Shown here: in pieces, positions 15,981 through 24,512 of the stretch
Layout of the letters: every line of letters starts with the position of its first letter
How positions within the stretch are numbered: position 1 is the stretch's first letter
Origin: Candidatus Gastranaerophilales bacterium
GTDB lineage: Bacteria > Cyanobacteriota > Vampirovibrionia > Gastranaerophilales > Gastranaerophilaceae
Direction of reading: 5' to 3'
DNA: 49,666 nucleotides
NCBI GenBank assembly: GCA_944322955.1
Contig: CALUQQ010000096.1
Location: forward strand, 1 to 49,666
Translations under genes and position numbers: made by a program
Notes under the pieces: generated by a model
The model's database searches: none
Told to the model about the DNA's origin: nothing
Seen by the model: the letters and a program-made list of their open reading frames with translations, nothing else

Positions 15981-16904
15981 ATGAGCGATTCTGAGCAAAA
16001 AATAGTTAATGCTTCTGCTTCAATAACACAAAACAGCGGGAATACTTTGTTTGGATTTTTGAATGTGTATAAACCTAAAGGAATTACCTCTCATGATGTG
16101 GTCGCAAAGATTAGGCGTGTAACTAAAATTAAACAAATCGGTCATGCCGGTACTCTTGATCCTTTTGCGGAAGGTGTTTTGCCTGTTTGTGTCGGAAAAG
16201 CTACAAGATTAATTGAATTTTTGCCGGATGATAAAGAATATACCGCAACCGTTCAATTTGGTGCTAATACTGATACTTATGACGTTGACGGCAAAGTCAT
16301 TGAAAAATTTGACAGCAGGGTTTCGCAAAAGGAGGTACTATGCGCGCTGAAAAATTTTGAAGGTGAAATTATGCAGACGCCGCCTGTTTATTCGGCTATA
16401 AAACTGAACGGCAAAAAACTTTATGATTACGCCCGCTCCGGTCAATCCGTCGAGATTGCGCCAAGAAAAGTCGTTATTCATAAAATTTCGCTGCTGGATT
16501 TTGATGAAAATCTTCAACAGGCAAAAATTCTTATCGCATGTTCAAAAGGTACTTATATAAGATCAATTGCCTATGATTTGGGTAGAATTCTTAATTGCGG
16601 CGGGTATCTTTCGGAACTTTTAAGAACTGAGGCCGGATTTTTTTTGGTCGAAAATTCGCTTAAGCTTGATAATTTATCGTCTGTTCAAAGTGTACGGCAA
16701 AATTTGATTAATCCTTTGAATGTGCTGGCTTTGCAGAAAATACCAGTAAGTGATTTTGAACATAAAAAGGTCCTTCAGGGGCAATTTTTGGAAAATAAAT
16801 ATGATTTTGACGGCATTTTTGTGCTTTTGGTTTATAATAATAGCGTGGATGCCGTTGCGTTTGTCGACGGTGATAAAATAAAAGTCAAAAAGGTATTTGC
16901 ATGA
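15981..16904 (+). CDS. truB: tRNA pseudouridine-55 synthase
   Basis: Makes pseudouridine 55 in the T-loop of tRNAs. The catalytic aspartate is Asp60 in IGHAGTLDPFAEGVLP; the RVTKIKQ segment, KEYTATVQFG and GTYIRSIAYDLG are all present. At 307 residues it has a C-terminal extension of about 60 residues in the position of a PUA-like domain. It overlaps the next gene in an ATGA. Confidence 0.96.
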   Translation: MSDSEQKIVNASASITQNSGNTLFGFLNVYKPKGITSHDVVAKIRRVTKIKQIGHAGTLDPFAEGVLPVCVGKATRLIEFLPDDKEYTATVQFGANTDTYDVDGKVIEKFDSRVSQKEVLCALKNFEGEIMQTPPVYSAIKLNGKKLYDYARSGQSVEIAPRKVVIHKISLLDFDENLQQAKILIACSKGTYIRSIAYDLGRILNCGGYLSELLRTEAGFFLVENSLKLDNLSSVQSVRQNLINPLNVLALQKIPVSDFEHKKVLQGQFLENKYDFDGIFVLLVYNNSVDAVAFVDGDKIKVKKVFA

Positions 16905-17761
16905 AAAGATTTTTGTTTGTTTTCATTATGGCTGTAATGCTTGTAACTCCTGCTTTTGCATCAAATGGGGTCAGCATGATGTGCACGGAACCTTATAATC
17001 TAAGCTCGGGCGCTTCAAGATTTATGAGCTCCGCATCAGGCTCTAATCTTTTGGCTGAAAGATTAATCGCCTCTTATATCAAAAAAGAATTGAAAAAAAT
17101 TCTTGAGGGTGATTTTAATATCCATGTGTCTTCCTACAGCGTAAAAGATTTAAAAAAAGGCATCTTCCGATCATTTACGTTCGACGGAACAAATCTTATT
17201 CTGGAAGGCGTTCATTTTGATTCCTTTGAGTTCGCAACTCTGTGTGATTTTAATTATATTTCAATTGCGGATATTAAAAATCCTGTTGTTATGGAAAATA
17301 TTCCGATTGCGTTTTCCGCTGTGTTGACAGAGGATAATCTTAATGCAACTATGCAAAGCTCCGGATATAATAAACTTATTGACGATTTGAACATGCTTGG
17401 CAGCAGTCTCGGGGTTTTTAATGTTTCGGAATCTCGTATTAAAATCAGAAATAATAAGTTTTATTATGTCCTTAAAATTAAGCTGCCGTTCGTAAGGCGC
17501 CCGCAAAATTTGATTCTTGCTTCAGATTTGAAAGCCTCTCGCGGCCAGATTGACCTCACTAATACAAGACTCGTTAATAATAATTTTTTGGTCGATTTGA
17601 AACAACTTGACCATGTTATAAATTATATTAACCCACTTGATTTTTCTTTAAATATACTGGAAAATAAACATGCTGAGTTAACTGTACAAAATATAAAAAT
17701 TCAGGATAATAAAATTTATACAAGTGGTATCGTTATAGTACCAAAAGACAATAGAGGATAG
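16901..17761 (+). CDS. Secreted LmeA-like (DUF2993) protein
   Basis: A 286-residue exported protein with signal peptide (core FLFVFIMAVMLVTPAFA, residues 4-20). The mature part has the repeating beta pattern of the LmeA/DUF2993 family, an elongated lipid-binding fold: KDLKKGIFRSFTFDGTNLIL early on, NYISIADIKNPV, a helical NLNATMQSSGYNKLI, and late IDLTNTRLVNNNF and DFSLNIL. In mycobacteria LmeA supports mannan lipid metabolism; cyanobacteria carry many DUF2993 proteins. Here it sits in a translation operon, upstream of a GerMN protein. Family assignment is by pattern and moderately sure. Confidence 0.68.
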   Translation: MKRFLFVFIMAVMLVTPAFASNGVSMMCTEPYNLSSGASRFMSSASGSNLLAERLIASYIKKELKKILEGDFNIHVSSYSVKDLKKGIFRSFTFDGTNLILEGVHFDSFEFATLCDFNYISIADIKNPVVMENIPIAFSAVLTEDNLNATMQSSGYNKLIDDLNMLGSSLGVFNVSESRIKIRNNKFYYVLKIKLPFVRRPQNLILASDLKASRGQIDLTNTRLVNNNFLVDLKQLDHVINYINPLDFSLNILENKHAELTVQNIKIQDNKIYTSGIVIVPKDNRG

Positions 17762-17767
17762 TATTTT

Positions 17768-18364
17768 ATGGATGGTAAGCAAAAATTATTTTTAGTTATT
17801 CTGGGCATGGTCTTAATTGGAGCTGCCGTGATGTATGGTCTTTATATGATGAATCCAGGTGAGATTTCGCCTGAAGATGTAACGGTTTCCGAAAGAACAA
17901 CCGAAGAAGAAGTTCCCAAACCTGACGAAAATGTTGAAAAAGAATATGTGAATGTGTTTTTTATAGGACAAAATGAAAACCGCGAAGAAGTTTATAAGGC
18001 TGTAAAGCGTGAATATGATCCGCAAATCGACGGAACAAAATTGAAGTTTGCCATAGAATCTCTTGTAGCAGGTCCGAAACCTTCAGAACGCGATAGGGGA
18101 GTTTACACTGAAATTCCTGCAGCTACATCGGTTATATCTGTCAGAGTGCTTCCGGACCGCGCTGTTATAAATTTGTCTTATGATTTTCAAACCGGAGGCG
18201 GCACTGATAGTCTTTATAAAAGACTTTATCAGGTTATAAAAACCGCAAACCGTAATACGGATTTGCCGGTGTACCTTTATCTTAACGGCCAAAAAGCCGA
18301 TGTTATCGGCGGTGAAGGCATTATGATTAATCAACCATTAAATGACAGGTCGTTAGATGGCTGA
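17768..18364 (+). CDS. Membrane-anchored GerMN-domain protein
   Basis: A 198-residue protein with one N-terminal membrane segment (about 6-27), an acidic linker (residues 30-58) and a GerMN domain. The domain signs are VNVFFIGQNENREEVYKAVKRE, LKFAIESLVAGPKPSERDRGVYTEIPA and AVINLSYDF, ending GGTDSLYKRLYQVIKTA. GerMN domains occur in spore germination protein GerM and in lipoproteins of non-sporulating bacteria including cyanobacteria, probably acting at the cell wall. Nothing here implies sporulation. It overlaps the next ORF by eight bases. Confidence 0.8.
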   Translation: MDGKQKLFLVILGMVLIGAAVMYGLYMMNPGEISPEDVTVSERTTEEEVPKPDENVEKEYVNVFFIGQNENREEVYKAVKREYDPQIDGTKLKFAIESLVAGPKPSERDRGVYTEIPAATSVISVRVLPDRAVINLSYDFQTGGGTDSLYKRLYQVIKTANRNTDLPVYLYLNGQKADVIGGEGIMINQPLNDRSLDG

Positions 18365-18626
18365 TAAAGATTTGGATTATTATTTGAATTTGGACTGGAC
18401 TCTGATTGAGGGCGTGGATTTGGATTTTGACGGGAATCCTTATCATTATATTGAGATAAAAGAGATACCAAGCTTTGTTTTTTGCGCAAAAACAATTGAA
18501 AAGGCTCGTGAAAATTATAAGCACCAGCTTAAATTGATGCTTTCGGTTATGCTGGAAAGCGGTGATGAAATGCCTGAGCCAGGTAAAGACAACGATGAGC
18601 CCGATTGGGAAAGTTTATGCCCTTAA
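18357..18626 (+). CDS. HicB-like protein without a HicA partner
   Basis: An acidic 89-residue protein. The pattern YHYIEIKEIPSFVFCAKTIE, then a helix KARENYKHQLKLMLSVMLESG and a tail PEPGKDNDEPDW, matches the HicB-type fold in which a strand pair is followed by a helix and a Pro-rich end. No hicA-like frame lies next to it; a terminator follows. Its start is inside the GerMN gene, so it is the last gene of the rbfA operon. It could be a solitary antitoxin relative with another role. Confidence 0.6.
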   Translation: MADKDLDYYLNLDWTLIEGVDLDFDGNPYHYIEIKEIPSFVFCAKTIEKARENYKHQLKLMLSVMLESGDEMPEPGKDNDEPDWESLCP

Positions 18627-18668
18627 TTGGTTTTTGTGGTGTTGTGCAAAAATTTGTCTGAAATATAA

Positions 18669-18702
18669 TCAAAAAGTCCTCTTTTTAAGGAGGACTTTTT
18701 GG
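18669..18702. terminator. Bidirectional intrinsic terminator
   Basis: AAAAAGTCCTC (18671-18681) and GAGGACTTTTT (18690-18700) around an eight-base loop. A-run on one side and T-run on the other let it serve both the rbfA operon and the convergent HEAT gene. Confidence 0.92.
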
Positions 18703-18730
18703 TGTATTTAAAGAAAGGAATTCGGTTTTA

Positions 18731-19831
18731 TTAGATTTGATTTAATTTATCAAGTGCTGCCGCTGCTGCGTCTTGAACCCCTTTGTCCTGATCGTTCTTA
18801 GCGATTGTGAACAATGTTGTCAAATCTTTTTTGTATTCGGGGTTTTGAATATAGCTTAAAGCTTCAATTGCGGATGTTCTTACCATCGGGTTCGGGTTGT
18901 CTTTTAATTGGTCAACGATTGTCATAGCACCCGGTAATTCGGTCAAAGGAACAGTTGTTCCTGTTAATTTTTGGACTTCATCAGCGTATAATTTTTCTAA
19001 GATTGCTGATGTGAACATTGCATAGCTTTTATTTCTTTCAGCTTGTTCCATCGGAGTGATTGTAGTTGCCAATGCTTTTTCCTGATCTGAGATTTGCTGG
19101 CCGGCCATTAATTTTTGTCTTGCGTCAATTTGTTCCTGCGTCGGGCCTGCTAGTTTACTTGAATCAGTATTGATTATATTTGTCAAAGCATCTACGATTT
19201 TTGAGTCTAAAAGTTCGGTAGCTTTTTGCTTTTGTGATTCATCATTTACCATATTGGCAATTTCTTCCATTGCATTTGCCTGAACTTCAAAGTCCGGGTT
19301 TGACAATTTGGCAATAAAACCGTTCAAATCAACTTGTGGAGCTGCATTAACAGGCGGAACAACTTCTACCTGAGGTGTTTGTTGAGGTTCTGCAGCAGGA
19401 ACAGTCGCCACCGGTGCAGGCTGCGGAGCCTGATTAATATTTACTTGTTGAGGTGCCTGCGGAGGTATTTCTACCACTTGCGGCGCCGGAACTGCCGGAC
19501 ACGGAGGGCACGGCGGACATTGGTTTACGACAGGCGGAAACGGCTGCTGTATTGGCTCCTGCTGAACCGGTTGTTGTTGAACTGGCTGCTGCGGCATGTA
19601 ATAAGGCTGTTGTACAGGCTGATAATACGGCTGGTTTACGGCCTGAGGATAACCATATAATTGTGTCTGCGGGTATGTATAATACGGGTTTGTTACCTGT
19701 GTATACTGGGGATTGTATTGCGGCTGTTGAACAGGGCATGTGCCTACAGACGGATTGTGAATATCAATTTTTACAGCATTATAATTCGGCTGTTGTAATT
19801 GATAATTGGGTAAAGCTGGAACTTGTAACAT
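18731..19831 (-). CDS. Pro/Gln-rich protein with C-terminal HEAT-like repeats
   Basis: A 366-residue protein in two parts. Residues 1-165 are low complexity: Tyr/Gln/Pro repeats (QPYYQPVQQPYYMPQQPVQQ) and a CPPCPPCP stretch. Residues 165-366 are alpha-helical and end with HEAT-like units, for example MVRTSAIEALSYIQNPEYKK and KGVQDAAAAALDKLNQI. No signal peptide or membrane segment, so it is probably cytoplasmic, perhaps a scaffold. The N-terminal NAVKIDIHNPSVG is not repetitive and may be a short binding motif. Ribosome site AAAGGA precedes the ATG. Function unknown. Confidence 0.75.
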   Translation of the reverse strand: MLQVPALPNYQLQQPNYNAVKIDIHNPSVGTCPVQQPQYNPQYTQVTNPYYTYPQTQLYGYPQAVNQPYYQPVQQPYYMPQQPVQQQPVQQEPIQQPFPPVVNQCPPCPPCPAVPAPQVVEIPPQAPQQVNINQAPQPAPVATVPAAEPQQTPQVEVVPPVNAAPQVDLNGFIAKLSNPDFEVQANAMEEIANMVNDESQKQKATELLDSKIVDALTNIINTDSSKLAGPTQEQIDARQKLMAGQQISDQEKALATTITPMEQAERNKSYAMFTSAILEKLYADEVQKLTGTTVPLTELPGAMTIVDQLKDNPNPMVRTSAIEALSYIQNPEYKKDLTTLFTIAKNDQDKGVQDAAAAALDKLNQI

Positions 19832-20031
19832 TTCTATTTTTCCTTTCCTTAAAATGATGTTGTAATTCTATTCTACCGTTTAAATACTCCTCAAGAAATT
19901 AAATTGCTTATTTTTGGAAATTTTGTAATAAATCTTAACAGAAAAATTACTAAATTCTCACTCTATGCGTATTTGAGCTTGACGATAATTGTAAATAATG
20001 AATAATATTATTAGAAATAGTAATTTGTTTA

Positions 20032-20040
20032 TGTTATAAT
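20032..20040 (+). promoter_or_regulatory. Extended -10 upstream of the transketolase operon
   Basis: TGTTATAAT, giving a start near 20047. This excludes the in-frame ATG at 20039, which overlaps the element, and supports the ATG at 20084. Confidence 0.55.
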
Positions 20041-20083
20041 GTATCTGCCGGACTTTGAACGGTTCAAAAGAATGGGGATATTA

Positions 20084-21031
20084 ATGAAATTAGACAGAAA
20101 TAACAAGAAATCAATTCGTTCTGCTTTTGGAAACGCGCTTGCTGAACTCGGCGAAGTGAATCCGAAAATTGTTGTCATGGATGCCGATTTGTCATGCTCA
20201 ACTCAGACTCAAATTTTTGCTAAAAAATTTCCCGAGAGATTTTTTGATTTTGGAATAGCGGAGCAGGATATGGTCGCTACTGCGGCAGGCATGGCCGTTG
20301 AAGGAAAAATACCTTTTATCTCAAGTTTTGCAATGTTTGTAACTGGCAGAACTTATGATCAGATAAGAAATTCTGTTTGTTACCCCGAATTTAATGTGAA
20401 AATTGTCGGAACACATGGCGGAATTACGGTTGGTGAAGACGGCGCAAGTCATCAGGCGCTTGAAGATATTTCATTAATGCGTTCAATTCCTCATATGACA
20501 GTTATTGTCCCGGCTGATTCAACTGAGTGTGCACAGGTTATTAAATATGCAGCTTCCCATATAGGCCCTATGTACATCAGGCTTGCTAGAAGCAATGTGG
20601 TCGATGTTTTTGACGACAGTTATAATTTTAGTATTGACAAGGCTAAAATTTTGGAATACGGAAAAGATGCATCCGTGTTTACAAACGGAGAAACTCTTGC
20701 TGAGGTTCTGGAAGCAGCCGATATTTTGAAAAAAGACGGTATATCAATTGAGGTTGTGCATGTTCCTGTTGTAAAACCTCTGGATATCAAAACTGTTATT
20801 TCAAGCGTTCAGAAAACAAAGCTTGCCTTTACTGTTGAAAATCATTCAGTAATAGGTGGTCTGGGGTCTGCCGTGTGTGAAGCTTTATGCGGATATTATC
20901 CGGCAAAAGTTTATAGAATCGGCATTCATGATGAATTTGGACAAAGCGGCGAAGCAAATGAATTGATGTGTTATTATGGTTTGACAGCAGAAAAACTTGC
21001 ACAGAGAATTAAGGCTAAATTGAAGGATTAA
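20084..21031 (+). CDS. Transketolase, C-terminal subunit
   Basis: The pyrimidine-binding plus C-terminal half of a split transketolase (315 residues). It shows VMDADLSCSTQT, FFDFGIAEQDMVATAAGMA with the ThDP-activating glutamate, THGGITVGEDGASHQALEDI, and the C-terminal domain with KTKLAFTVENHSVIGGLGSAVCE. The N-terminal subunit, which binds the diphosphate, is not in the window just upstream, where a HEAT-protein gene lies on the other strand. Such split genes are common in archaea, Firmicutes and many uncultured bacteria, but the halves are usually adjacent. GGGGA precedes the ATG at 20084. First gene of an operon with ftsEX. Confidence 0.9.
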   Translation: MKLDRNNKKSIRSAFGNALAELGEVNPKIVVMDADLSCSTQTQIFAKKFPERFFDFGIAEQDMVATAAGMAVEGKIPFISSFAMFVTGRTYDQIRNSVCYPEFNVKIVGTHGGITVGEDGASHQALEDISLMRSIPHMTVIVPADSTECAQVIKYAASHIGPMYIRLARSNVVDVFDDSYNFSIDKAKILEYGKDASVFTNGETLAEVLEAADILKKDGISIEVVHVPVVKPLDIKTVISSVQKTKLAFTVENHSVIGGLGSAVCEALCGYYPAKVYRIGIHDEFGQSGEANELMCYYGLTAEKLAQRIKAKLKD

Positions 21032-21036
21032 TAATT

Positions 21037-21714
21037 ATGATACAATTTCGTTCAGTTACTAAAAAGTATGATAATGACCATTATGCATTGAAAAATGTTA
21101 ACCTCGATATATTGTCAGGTGAATTTGTATTTATTGTAGGCGCATCCGGTGCCGGTAAATCTACTTTGATGAAACTTTTGTATAGTGAAGAAAAGCCGAC
21201 AAGCGGCACTGTTACTATCGGCGGTATTAATGTTGCTAATCTATCAAATGACAGAATTCCTAATTTGAGACGCTGTATGGGAATTGTTTTTCAAGATTAT
21301 AAATTGTTGAATAGCCATACAGTATTTGATAATGTCGCTTATGTAATAAGAACTCTCGGTATAAGTTCAAAAGAAATTAATGCACGTGTTTCAGGTGCTT
21401 TGAAAATAGTTGGCTTGTATGATAAAAAACATGCAAGGCCCTCTGAGCTTTCTGGTGGCGAACAGCAAAGGGTTGGTATTGCGCGTGCTATTGTTAACGG
21501 GCCGCCGCTTTTAATCGCGGATGAACCTACCGGTAATCTTGATCCGAAAAATTCTATGGAAATTATGCAGATTTTGGATCAGATTAATCAAAGAGGCATA
21601 ACCGTTATCGTTTCCACCCACGATAACGCTATGGTCGATTATTTTAGAAAACGTGTAATTACGCTTGACAACGGTGAAATTGTCAGAGATATTCAGGCAG
21701 GTACTTATGAATAG
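21037..21714 (+). CDS. ftsE: Cell division ATPase FtsE
   Basis: The ATPase of the FtsEX complex, which sits at the septum and activates peptidoglycan hydrolases through periplasmic partners. Walker [10 protein letters not shown] (35-43), Q-loop FQDY, signature [15 protein letters not shown] (138-152) and Walker [10 protein letters not shown] (158-166) are intact, followed by STHD. 225 residues, standard length. The stop lies eight bases inside ftsX. Confidence 0.95.
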   Translation: MIQFRSVTKKYDNDHYALKNVNLDILSGEFVFIVGASGAGKSTLMKLLYSEEKPTSGTVTIGGINVANLSNDRIPNLRRCMGIVFQDYKLLNSHTVFDNVAYVIRTLGISSKEINARVSGALKIVGLYDKKHARPSELSGGEQQRVGIARAIVNGPPLLIADEPTGNLDPKNSMEIMQILDQINQRGITVIVSTHDNAMVDYFRKRVITLDNGEIVRDIQAGTYE

Positions 21715-22615
21715 TCAAAAAATGAAAATAAAGAAAAAAGTTAAAAAACATATCCCCAAAGATTGGTTGTGTGAATTAAGAATTTTATACAGAATTTCAA
21801 TGGAAACGTTTAATGACGTTAGAAGAACTGGTATTGTAAATTTGGTCATAATAACAACTATGGCCGCTATTCTTACGATTTTCGGCTCCTTTTTTAGAAC
21901 GGCTCTTTCTGTTTCTACGTTCGCGCATGAATTGGGGAATGTCCTTGAAATTTCAGTTTATTTAAAACAGGGAACCGATACCAATGCAGCTAAAAAACGT
22001 ATAAAGGATTTTGAGCATGTTGAGGCTGTCAGAGTAATCTCAAAAGATGTTTCATGGGTTAACCTTAAACGTGAAATGGGACTTCCTGATATTGAAAACC
22101 CGCTGCCTGACACATTGCATGTTAAGGTTGACAGACCTGAAAATATAGACAAGGTATTTAATGATGTTAAGGCGCTTTCAATTGTTGAAGATATGAGCTA
22201 TGCCCAAGATCTGGTGCAAAAAATTGAAACTTTGAACAAAGTCGTCAATTCAATTACGGTTGTTGTGATAATTATTATGGCAATTTTGACTATAACAATT
22301 ATTAACAATACAATTCAGCTTGTAATTCAATCCAGAAAAGACGAAATAGAAATTATGCGCTTGATGGGGGTAAGCAATTGGTATATACGTTTTCCTTTAA
22401 TTATACAAGGTGCGTTTTACGGATTTATGGGTGCGGTTATTGCTCTTTTCCCTTTGAATGTGGTGCAGAACGGTTTGAATAATATGCATCAATTTTTTAT
22501 GATTCCGTCACCTTTGTTTGCCCAGAATATTGTTGTTATAACTATGTTTGCTATGGGAATTTTATTCGGCGCAGGCGGAAGTTTCCTGTGTATAAAGAAA
22601 CATTTGCAGGTGTAA
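21707..22615 (+). CDS. ftsX: Cell division membrane protein FtsX
   Basis: A 302-residue FtsX with a cytoplasmic N-terminus, TM1 (VNLVIITTMAAILTIFG), a large periplasmic loop (about residues 65-170, including ISVYLKQGTD and AVRVISKD), then three TM segments; the motif RKDEIEIMRLMGVSNWYIRFP is the conserved cytoplasmic loop. I choose the ATG at 21707, inside the end of ftsE, over 21665. The periplasmic loop is where EnvC- or PcsB-type coiled-coil hydrolase partners bind; an EnvC-like gene lies 5 kb downstream. Confidence 0.94.
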   Translation: MNSQKMKIKKKVKKHIPKDWLCELRILYRISMETFNDVRRTGIVNLVIITTMAAILTIFGSFFRTALSVSTFAHELGNVLEISVYLKQGTDTNAAKKRIKDFEHVEAVRVISKDVSWVNLKREMGLPDIENPLPDTLHVKVDRPENIDKVFNDVKALSIVEDMSYAQDLVQKIETLNKVVNSITVVVIIIMAILTITIINNTIQLVIQSRKDEIEIMRLMGVSNWYIRFPLIIQGAFYGFMGAVIALFPLNVVQNGLNNMHQFFMIPSPLFAQNIVVITMFAMGILFGAGGSFLCIKKHLQV

Positions 22616-22616
22616 T

Positions 22617-23846
22617 ATGATTGACGACAATATTTTGCTTATAACTGAAAATGATGATGCGGCTGAAAAAGTTCTCTCAAAACTCGTACTTTTAAGAGAA
22701 AGTGACAGTATTGCGGTTTGTGATTATAAAATGGCAAGAAAACTGCTCGAAAATCCGACCGTGTCTATTGTAATTGTACATGAAAACGGTGACAGAGAAA
22801 AAACTTTAAAATTCATAAATTCAATTGTATCTTCTGAGTATGAGATTATTCTTTTGGTTGACGAGTATGATCAGGATTTTATTCTTGCGGCTTATGATCT
22901 AGGAGTTTCTGATTATTATTCGGTTGAGTCGGAATCTTATGAAATGCTTATTAGAACAGTTAATTGTTTTAAAAGACGTTCTTTTAAAGTAAGATATTCA
23001 AGAGATCTCGCGCTGCTAGTCAAACTCGGTGTGGTGGATGAGGAAACCGGATTTTATAAATACAAATTCAGCCGCGAATTGCTGCCGGAATTTATAAAAG
23101 ACAGACGGCTTCAAAATGGTATGTTTATTATTCTTGTGCCGGACGAGCTGTCAAAAAATCGTTTTTCTGCCGGTAAATTGTCCTCTGCAATTAAAAAATC
23201 CGTCAGATGTGATGATATTGTATCTGTTGCAAGAGGCGGTAAATTTTATATTATTTTGCCGAATATTGACAAATTAGGTGCGTTTGCTGTTGTTAATAAA
23301 ATTCAGGACATACTTGGCGATAAGCTAATCGTGCGTGCCGGTGTATGTAAAATCGCGGACAAATCTTTTGACAGATTGGAAAAAGAAGGGTTTGCGGCGG
23401 TCGCGGAAGCGTGTCAAACAAATGAAACTGCAGTTTTTTTGGAAGAAAAAGTTAAAACGCTTGATGATTGGCTTGATGACGATGTAAAACATAATAAAAA
23501 TTTCAAGATTTTTCAAAATGCTTATTATAATAAGCTGGAAAAGGTTATTGCGCCGGTGTTTTTCAGGCTGCAGAAAACTTACGAGGAAAAACTTTTCCAT
23601 ACAAAAATCGAACAGTATTCCGATGAATTGCAGAGCGTATTTCAGTTGAAACACGGCGACCGCGAAAGCCGGCTTAAAATTATGTATCCCGGATTTGCAA
23701 AAATTGTTATATCAATTATTCACGAAGGCCTTGATACTCCTGAAAATAGAGAAATTTCTTTGAATTTGAACGAAGTTACGCAGACCGGACTCGCTGGAAT
23801 TGTAGAAGATTTTATAAAAGAATTTAAAACGTCAGTAAAGGATTAA
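22617..23846 (+). CDS. Degenerate receiver plus degenerate GGDEF protein
   Basis: A 409-residue protein. Residues 1-120 have a response-regulator receiver fold (NILLITENDDAAEKVL, VSIVIVHENGD, LAAYDLGVSDYYSVES), but the phospho-accepting aspartate expected after the third strand and the conserved lysine are not present. Residues 140-270 look like a GGDEF domain in which the active loop reads ARGGKFYII, lacking the catalytic acids. The last 120 residues are helical. So neither phosphorylation nor c-di-GMP synthesis is expected; a binding or scaffold role is more likely. It starts one base after ftsX stops, tying it to division or envelope control. Confidence 0.7.
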   Translation: MIDDNILLITENDDAAEKVLSKLVLLRESDSIAVCDYKMARKLLENPTVSIVIVHENGDREKTLKFINSIVSSEYEIILLVDEYDQDFILAAYDLGVSDYYSVESESYEMLIRTVNCFKRRSFKVRYSRDLALLVKLGVVDEETGFYKYKFSRELLPEFIKDRRLQNGMFIILVPDELSKNRFSAGKLSSAIKKSVRCDDIVSVARGGKFYIILPNIDKLGAFAVVNKIQDILGDKLIVRAGVCKIADKSFDRLEKEGFAAVAEACQTNETAVFLEEKVKTLDDWLDDDVKHNKNFKIFQNAYYNKLEKVIAPVFFRLQKTYEEKLFHTKIEQYSDELQSVFQLKHGDRESRLKIMYPGFAKIVISIIHEGLDTPENREISLNLNEVTQTGLAGIVEDFIKEFKTSVKD

Positions 23847-23849
23847 CAG

Positions 23850-24389
23850 ATGTTAAATATTGATGATAGCGTGCTTGTAATTGTTGACATTCAGGAAAAA
23901 TTGGTGATGGCATCCGGTAAATATTCGCCTGTTGCAAAAGCGTGTAAATTGGCTGAGGCGGCGAAAATTCTTAATATTCCGGTTATTGTGACCGAACAGT
24001 ATCCGAAAGGCTTGGGATGTACGGTTCCTGAATTGGCCGGCGTGCTGCCGGGCGATACTTTTTGGGCTGAAAAAACAGGTTTTTCAGCTTTGTTGACGCC
24101 TGAATTCGCGGATAAAATCAATTCTTTAGGCAGAAAACAGATTGTAATCTGCGGGATTGAAGCACATATTTGTGTTTATCAGACAATATGTGATATGCTG
24201 GATCGTGGATTTGAAGTCTATTTTGTTAAGGATTGTTCCGCCAGCAGAAACAAATATGAATTTAAAACAGGTGTTGATTTGATCAGGCAATGCGGTGCAA
24301 AAGTTACCTGCTGCGAAATCGTACTGTTTGAATGGCTTAAAACATCTAAACATGATGATTTTAAGGCTGTTCAGTCGCTTATAAAATAA
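23850..24389 (+). CDS. Isochorismatase-family cysteine hydrolase
   Basis: A 179-residue member of the isochorismatase/nicotinamidase superfamily. The triad is visible: Asp13 in IVDIQEKL, Lys75 in AEKTGFSA and Cys108 in GIEAHICVYQT, and the cis-peptide GIEAH segment is typical. The family hydrolyses amides such as nicotinamide or ureido compounds. Its size and motif set fit the YcaC-like or general hydrolase branch. Last gene of the transketolase-ftsEX group; no terminator hairpin follows. Confidence 0.88.
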   Translation: MLNIDDSVLVIVDIQEKLVMASGKYSPVAKACKLAEAAKILNIPVIVTEQYPKGLGCTVPELAGVLPGDTFWAEKTGFSALLTPEFADKINSLGRKQIVICGIEAHICVYQTICDMLDRGFEVYFVKDCSASRNKYEFKTGVDLIRQCGAKVTCCEIVLFEWLKTSKHDDFKAVQSLIK

Positions 24390-24512
24390 AAATGCATTTG
24401 GTATAAACGGTTACGCTCGGGTAATACAAGAATTCTGGTTATCTTTATGCGATAAATTGTTTTGGAATGGGGCGCATTTCTGCAAAAAAAAAACGGGAAT
24501 TAAGTCTTTAAA

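Noticed and set aside
17768-18364. GerMN protein as evidence of sporulation
   Set aside because: GerMN domains are common in non-sporulating bacteria, and no other sporulation gene is present.
19334-19857. Long open frames opposite the Pro/Gln-rich gene
   Set aside because: They are reverse-strand reflections of a repetitive, codon-biased sequence; no ribosome site or plausible protein pattern.
20039-20083. Upstream in-frame ATG for the transketolase subunit
   Set aside because: It overlaps the TATAAT element, so it could not be inside the transcript.
24390-24512. Gap between the isochorismatase-family gene and rsmG
   Set aside because: Searched for a hairpin or small gene; only an A-run and AT-rich sequence are visible.
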